Shown here: piece by piece, positions 58,420-64,000 of the stretch
How the letters are laid out: every line of letters starts with the position of its first letter
How positions within the stretch are numbered: the first letter of the stretch is position 1
Assembly (NCBI GenBank): GCA_902806595.1
Contig: CADCXC010000004.1
Coordinates: forward strand, 62,001-126,000
Direction of reading: 5' to 3'
Source of the DNA: Pyrenopolyporus hunteri
Lineage: Eukaryota; Ascomycota; Sordariomycetes; Xylariales; Hypoxylaceae
Length of the DNA stretch: 64,000 nucleotides
Made by a program: the position numbers and the translations under genes
The notes under the pieces: model-generated
Told to the model about the DNA's origin: nothing
Database searches by the model: none
What the model saw: the letters and a program-made list of their open reading frames with translations, nothing else

Positions 58420-59895
58420 ACACTTGGGCTGGGCTGCTTTCTGTGGTCGGCCGTCTGGGGGAACTGCACAGAATCTTCAGTGCGTGGAATATTATCTGTC
58501 TTCTATTTCTTCTTACCGCCCCAGGCATTCTGACTTGGTTGGTCGGTTGGTGGATCGAGCGAATGGACAAGCCTAGACGCAATATCATTAGGTCACCCTG
58601 GATGCTTTTCATACCCACATTTCAGCTCCCAACGCTGAATTGTCGATGTCCTGACTGGTAGACTCGATGTGCCTGACCGGTTCCGATTTCCTTGTCGCGA
58701 ATTAAAACTTCCCCGATTGCATCTACCAGATTCGTGTCAGGCCCTTAAATGGTCTTATGCGGTCTCTCGCCACCAGCGAGACACCGAATTTTACGTCTTC
58801 GTGCCAGACCCTGCCTCGCTGCGAGTGGCCACGTTATGGGCGCCTTTATTGCACTCCAAATAATTATTAGTTGTCCCAAAACTGGAGATTGGAGACTCGC
58901 TTCTGGGCGTTTGGGGTCTCTCCTCCTACCCAATTTATGTGCCGTCATCATGCATGCACCCGTACCCATCGAAACCAGCTACCGATGGTAGGCCAATGAC
59001 AGGCCAATAGCGCTGTCAGGTACTGTACCCAGCTTCAATATTAGCTCCCCCCCAGCTCATCACCACGTCACTGCTGACAGGCTATCGTGTATCATATTGA
59101 ATCGCATTGCTGGTTCTGTGTTGTCGTAGGTGCTAGCATTGCAATCCTGGGCTGGGGCGAATGGAAACCGTAGGTCTGGGCATGAGTTACAATAGTTCCT
59201 CAGTATACCCCCCGGGGAAGCCGGTTCAAAAGCTCAGGCCATCGATTGCTAGAATTTTCATACGGTGAGGCATAATGGTACGAGTCTGGGTGAGCGCTAT
59301 TCGAAGCCTTCGCGAAAGTAGGGGACGGGAAGCTGCAGAACGGTATGCACGAAATTGGAGACAATACTTGCGGTTGGGTTTAAGGCCTCATGTCTGAACT
59401 TTTAGGCAACTCACCCTATATTGAGTGAAGCCCTTTGGCTGAAGCTAGGGGCTACTCAATTTCGGGCCCAGATATTATTGGGTTGGGAAGTGTGTAGGGA
59501 GGTAAACACGAATATGCCGCAGGCCCAACCTCTCTACAGGTACCCCCAATAATCGAAATAATCTGGTTATTATTTATTTCCGATGCAACGTCTATGGGGC
59601 TTTCGGTAGGTGCAGGAGGCGAAACAAGAGCTATTCTCGATTATTCGTCGATCTGTTGACGCTTTCATTGGCATCGAATGGGATCAGCCTGGTGCGAATG
59701 CGGATTTGGATACGTTAAGAGCGTGTCTCGCTCTTGTTGGGGACGTGGATGAAGGCCGACAACCTTGACTCCTAACCTGAATCCAAACTATTGTACGTTT
59801 GTCAAGGTATATATTCCATGGATGCTTTCACGCTCAAGATCGAGTCCTATATCCTTGGTCTAGTTCACAGAAGCCCGAGTCAGTCGATTCTCAAG
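58420..59895. other. Intergenic region with a short coding-like remnant
   Basis: No complete gene. At 59610-59766 (+) a 51-codon open stretch without ATG reads like real protein (VQEAKQELFSIIRRSVDAFI, DLDTLRACLALVGDVDE) and ends in TGA; it may be the 3' remnant of a lost gene. The rest is featureless. An upstream in-frame ATG at 59818 could start the next gene but has poor context. Confidence 0.4.
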
Positions 59896-62574
59896 ATGGC
59901 GAAGAAGAAGAAGAGGTCAGCACAGAAAGCGCCCGAGCCACCGGCAGCACAAGGACCCAAAGGAGCGCAAGGACCAAAGGCACCGGCACCTCCGTCTGCG
60001 CCTGTTTCGCGGCCGGTATCTGTACAACAGGCACAACCGGCACAACAAGCACCGCCGAAAGAACAATTATCCGAGCCAGTGTACAGGGTGGTCGCAGAAC
60101 CTATGTCCGAGCCGGAGCCTGTGCAAGAGATCCTTCCGGAACCAGTGGAACCAGAGCCAGTGAAGGAAATACCACCAGAACCAGCGCAGAAGCCGGAGCC
60201 GGAACCAGAGCTAGCACTAGAGCTCGAGCCTGAGCCCGAGCCGGAGCCCGAGCCGGTAGTGGTAGAAGAAATAGTACAAGAAACAATACAGGAGACGATA
60301 CTAGTTGAAGGGCCGGAGCCCGAGCCAGAGCAAGAGCCAGAGCCAATCTCCCAAGAAGTCGAACAGGCCCCGAGTTCATTCCTAGATGCGGAACCAGCAC
60401 CAGCCTCGTCCCTCAGCGCACTGAGCGAATTCTTAAGGGTATGTTCTCTTTCTGGCGAGCAAGAGATACGCCTAACTAACACGTACCGGTGTCGTAGAAC
60501 CACGACCGAAACACGGCGGAAGTAGCCGCTAAGATCTGGGTAAATCCTATTCTGTTCTCTTACAGATGCGTCCTCGCCTTTAGATAGCTGATTGTTGCTA
60601 GGATTACGAAACGGATGGTAAAGAAAGTCCGGTCCATTTTTCGGATACACTCGTTACGCACATGTCTGACGAAGACGGCGAGCGGAACGCGTCAGTAGGG
60701 GCAACCGGTGATTTCAACGCTGGCTCCACGTTCTCAGCTGATGACGGCTATGGACCTGCCAATTCAGAAGACCAAAACCCCGACTTTCTACAGTACGATG
60801 AATTGCCTCGTATCCCCCGTCCTGAGTATCCCCTCAGAGCGGGGCGAAACGACAGAGACGGGTTTGTACTTGAGAAAGTCATTGGGGCTATCCAGAATGG
60901 ATACTCGGCAATGGAATTGCACGAATATCTGAGCTACTATCAAAGGGTCGACGAGAGGCGTTTGAAAGATACTCTCAATGAAGAAGTCAGAGGATACCCA
61001 GCAATCTTCTTCGTCGCGGAGACCAATGATGCGGAGCTTCTTCGCTACTGGATCAAATATGGCGGGGATCCAAACGCTACACATGGACCTCTTCGATTCC
61101 CCTTGCTGGCCTTTGCCATTCTACGCTGTGCTCGCCCGCGTCTACAGGCAGTTAGGATGGTAGAGACGCTGCTCAGGCTTGGGGCATCACCCCTCGTGGT
61201 CCCGGCGGCATACTACGATCCGTTCGACCGTGACCTTCCTGAGTCGGGGCCGGAAGAAAAGGAGTTGCACGATATCATAGATGGCGAGAGGCTCTGGTGC
61301 ACGCCAGAGGTCCGACCACAATTGTCAGCCGCACTAAGCCTAACGCAAAGGTACTTGCTTTGGCGGGCTTCTAGACTGGAACCGGCTTCTGGCCGCGAAC
61401 GAACCATAGCCTTACGGCGAAACGCGGAGGAAATCCTTGGTCTCGAACAGACTATCATTGGTCAAAGGCTCGCAGCGTGGTCTTTGAAGAAGAGCTTCCT
61501 TGTGTAAGTGTTGCAGAACCCCCTATCACTTGGTCGCGAGACTAATATCCGGCAGGAATCTCGCCATGCCGACCCGGAAGCCGCTAGTACTCCCTTTTGC
61601 AGGGCTCAGGGGCCATGGCAAGAGTGACCTGGCCGACGGGCTGGGGCATCTTCTATCCTTAGAGCTCGGGAAGGTAAACTCCGGCGAATTCACGTGCGAG
61701 GAGGACCTTTTCGGGCCCAAGCCGCCGGAGCAGGATCACAACTTGGGTTCCTCGTTGAATAACTTGCTTGCCAGAAATACGGGAAGACGAAGTATCGTGT
61801 TCATGGATGAGTTTGAGAAAACAAGCGAGGATATCCGCAAGGTGCTTCTACTCCTCTTTGACCAAGGTACGTTAGCCTATTAGTTCTGATGAGGAGGCGA
61901 GCGGCAGCTAAATATAGACAGGAGAGTACACGGACCGTCGGAACGGCCAGAAGGTGGATTGCTCCCAGACGATTTGGATCCTAGCAACCGACAAGTTCAA
62001 CAAGACCATCCAGGACTTCTGCGAGGCCAATAGTAAATTACTCCGGGATTCCGATCTAAGGTTGGAGCATTATGCGCTCAAGAAACAGCTGTCTCGCCAA
62101 CTGCGCAACGACTGCGTGGCCAATTTCGGGACCAGACTGAATAGCCGGGTCACGGAGATCATCCCGTTCCTGACCTTCAATGCCGATGAGCAGGCGGTGC
62201 TCGCCGACAAGTACATCATGGAACTAGAGGAGAGGATTTCCGGCCCAGTAGTGAACTCGGTCGACCCAGAAGAGGACAACCTCGTGGGTAATGTTCAACT
62301 GAGAATCACAAACAACGCCACGATCTGCTCTGGGATTGCGAGGGAATACTACCTACCCGAGCTCGGGGCCAAGAGTATCTCTCGCGGCGTAGACGCCGTC
62401 ATCGCAGGCCCGGTGATAAGCCAGTACTTGGAGGACGGCGAGGACTTCAGCGAGGACCAGCCGGAAACCAAGTACAAGGTCGGGACGAACGAGGATGGCG
62501 AGGTGGAAGTGTTGCCTCTGACAGACAGTATTGGGACGAATGGATATCACGTAGGTTTCAAGTATTCCTGGTAG
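59896..62574 (+). CDS. Ankyrin-repeat ClpB-like AAA+ protein with Pro/Glu-rich tail (copy B)
   Basis: Five exons: 59896-60438, 60498-60539, 60602-61503, 61556-61866, 61922-62574; 816 residues. The start at MAKKKKRSAQ has a good context (AAGATGG); an ATG at 59818 would add 26 residues. Residues 1-180 are low complexity, with many Pro-Glu-Pro-Glu repeats. About 325-400 is a weak ankyrin region (AETNDAELLRYWIKYGGDPNA, MVETLLRLGASPL). The AAA+ ring follows: Walker A GLRGHGKS (512-519), Walker B SIVFMDE (575-581), sensor 1 WILATD (Asp623 where copy A has Asn), sensor 2 ELGAKS (Lys where copy A has Arg), and the pore-loop region FGPKPPEQD lacking the Tyr-Gly-Tyr of copy A. One intron sits at the same codon as in copy A (after ...DQG / ...DDG, phase 1), proving common descent. 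Nucleotide binding is likely, substrate threading doubtful. Confidence 0.82.
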
Positions 62575-62978
62575 TCATCCACGGTACATACCTCATATAT
62601 GTACTTTATGTATAGGGTATGGAGGTATTTATAGGGAGGTAAGTCTTGAGTCTACTGGACGGTCGGATTTGAGGGGACGGGACGATCTGGCGTTTTCTTT
62701 TTCATTTTTAATGTTGTTTTTTTCTTGACACGACCTAAAAGCCTTTTCATATGTACCGGGTACTAAAAGTCGAGTAAACGAATTAAGTATAATGTTTTCC
62801 CCTATGACATATATCGCGCATTAAAAAGTGGAAGTGCTAGTGACATGAAGAAGTAGCAGGTAAAGGGGTAGATGCCATACACTAGAGACGGTGGGCCATT
62901 TGACTTAAACCGCTAAACCGTCAAAACTCATAATCTTATAATCTGATTACATAATAGGTCCGCACTATACGTTATATT
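62575..62978. other. Transition from gene-rich to AT-rich DNA
   Basis: 3' flank of copy B, of ordinary composition until about 62950, then an abrupt change into the AT-rich block. No gene supported. Confidence 0.55.
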
Positions 62979-64000
62979 GTATTTTTAAACGTTAAGTTTA
63001 TTATAATTATAAGGTATTTTAAGGTATTTAATATATTATTTTATAATAAAATTATTATAATAAATTAATAAATTAATAAATTTAATTAAATAATTTATCG
63101 TTAATTAAAATAAATAATTTTAAATTTATTAAATATATAATTATATATATATAAATTTTTACGACGATAAATAATTTATAAAATAATATAATAATAAAAA
63201 TTAAATATAAAAATAATTTTTTATATTATATATTATATTTCGTATTTATATACGTTTAAAAAATAAAGTAGATATATTTTAATTAAAAATAAATGTAAAA
63301 TTATAAAAAAAAAATATAAATATTTATAATTAAAAAATAAAAAGTATTTAAAAAAATAAAATTAATTAAAAATAAATTAATAAATTTACGAAATAAATTT
63401 ATTAATTATTTTTTATTTAATTATTTTAATTATTACGTTTAAAAATAGGTTTATTTTCGTTATAAAAATAAAAGTTTATTTTCGATATAAAAAATATCGA
63501 AATTTAAATTAATTTTATAAATATTTATTTTTATAATTTTTTATTTTATAATATTTTAATCGTTATTTTTTATATTAAAAATAAATAAAAATAATTTTAA
63601 TTTTAAATTTTTTCGAATATTTTCGTTAATATCGTCGTTTAATTAATTAATATATTATACGAATCGAAGTTATTTAAATAATAAATTAATTAAAATATTT
63701 TCGTCGTCGTTTTTTAAAGTATATAAATTATATAAATTATTTTAATAAAATTTATAAAATTTAATATTAAACGAATTAACGAAACGTATATTATCGTTAA
63801 TTTATTTCGTATAATTTAAATTTTTACGATTAATATTTTTTTTAAATATAATTTAAAAACGTTTTTTATTATTTTATAACGTAATAAAAAATTCGATTCG
63901 TAATTTAAAAAATTTATTTTTTATATTTTTTTATATAAAATTTCGTTTATATTTATCGATAAATTTCGATAAAAAAATGAAAAATTTAACGTTTTTAACG
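62979..64000. repeat. Extremely AT-rich, RIP-like block (continues past window)
   Basis: More than 90 % A+T by eye over at least 1 kb. Every C on the + strand I could find is followed by G; C before A, C or T is absent, while a few G outside CG remain. This is the footprint expected of very heavy repeat-induced point mutation, C to T on repeated DNA with CpG spared. The original element cannot be recognised. The block runs off the right end of the window. Confidence 0.85.

Noticed and set aside
59880..60650. 256-codon minus-strand ORF rich in Gly/Ser
   Set aside because: It is the mirror image of the Pro/Glu repeats of AAA+ copy B (GGCTCC against GAGCCG codons); low complexity alone keeps it open.
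1..64000. CRISPR arrays, bacterial operons, insertion sequences
   Set aside because: None seen; the introns, tRNA type and gene families show this is fungal nuclear DNA.

Overview
The window is nuclear DNA from a filamentous ascomycete (Pezizomycotina, most likely a Sordariomycete; the order is an inference). The evidence is dense short introns (mostly 45-95 bp, GTAAGT/GTATGT donors, CTAAC-type branch points), an AA9 lytic polysaccharide monooxygenase, fungal housekeeping genes (DPH5, SEC27, mannitol-1-phosphate dehydrogenase, PGI, YPK1, EGT2, a CHIP-type ligase), and a right end that looks destroyed by repeat-induced point mutation (RIP). Long gene-free stretches carry many copies of a palindromic TACCTAGGTA-type motif.

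Layout. 1-13 kb: the 3' end of DPH5 (+), an F-box-like gene (+), a dead kinesin motor (-), SEC27 (-) and mannitol-1-phosphate 5-dehydrogenase (-). 13-17 kb is gene-poor. 17-28 kb: an uncharacterised gene, an MCT-like MFS carrier, glucose-6-phosphate isomerase and YPK1, all on the - strand. 29-36 kb: a 14-TM-type MFS efflux carrier (+) converging on EGT2 (-), then a TPR/U-box ligase (-). 36-43 kb: a small secreted cysteine-rich protein absent from simple ORF calls, the 3' part of an UNC93-like transporter gene, a tRNA-Cys gene interrupted by what looks exactly like a spliceosomal intron, and two uncharacterised genes. 45-62.6 kb: a cytochrome P450 (+), two ankyrin plus ClpB-like AAA+ paralogues (+) about 10 kb apart, with an amino-acid permease, an uncharacterised basic protein, an AA9 LPMO (all -) and a PEBP/TFS1-like gene (+) between them. 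62.98-64 kb: an extremely AT-rich block in which every + strand C is followed by G.

How the genes relate. Most of the left half is core metabolism and trafficking with no operon-like logic: PGI and mannitol-1-phosphate dehydrogenase both act on fructose-6-phosphate, SEC27 is a COPI subunit, and YPK1 is a TORC2/sphingolipid-signalling kinase. The right half is more accessory: secreted enzyme, secreted small protein, P450, and the AAA+ paralogue pair next to a RIP-mutated block.

Most notable candidates: (1) the tRNA-Cys gene whose D-arm is split by a 65-nt GT-AG insertion with a perfect branch-point motif; (2) the ankyrin-ClpB pair, one copy with ATPase and pore elements conserved, the other with altered sensor-1, sensor-2 and pore positions and a new Pro/Glu-rich N-terminal tail; (3) an MFS gene with two successive GC-AG introns. 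Exon structures below were read by eye from splice sites, reading frame and family knowledge; none was checked by search or RNA.
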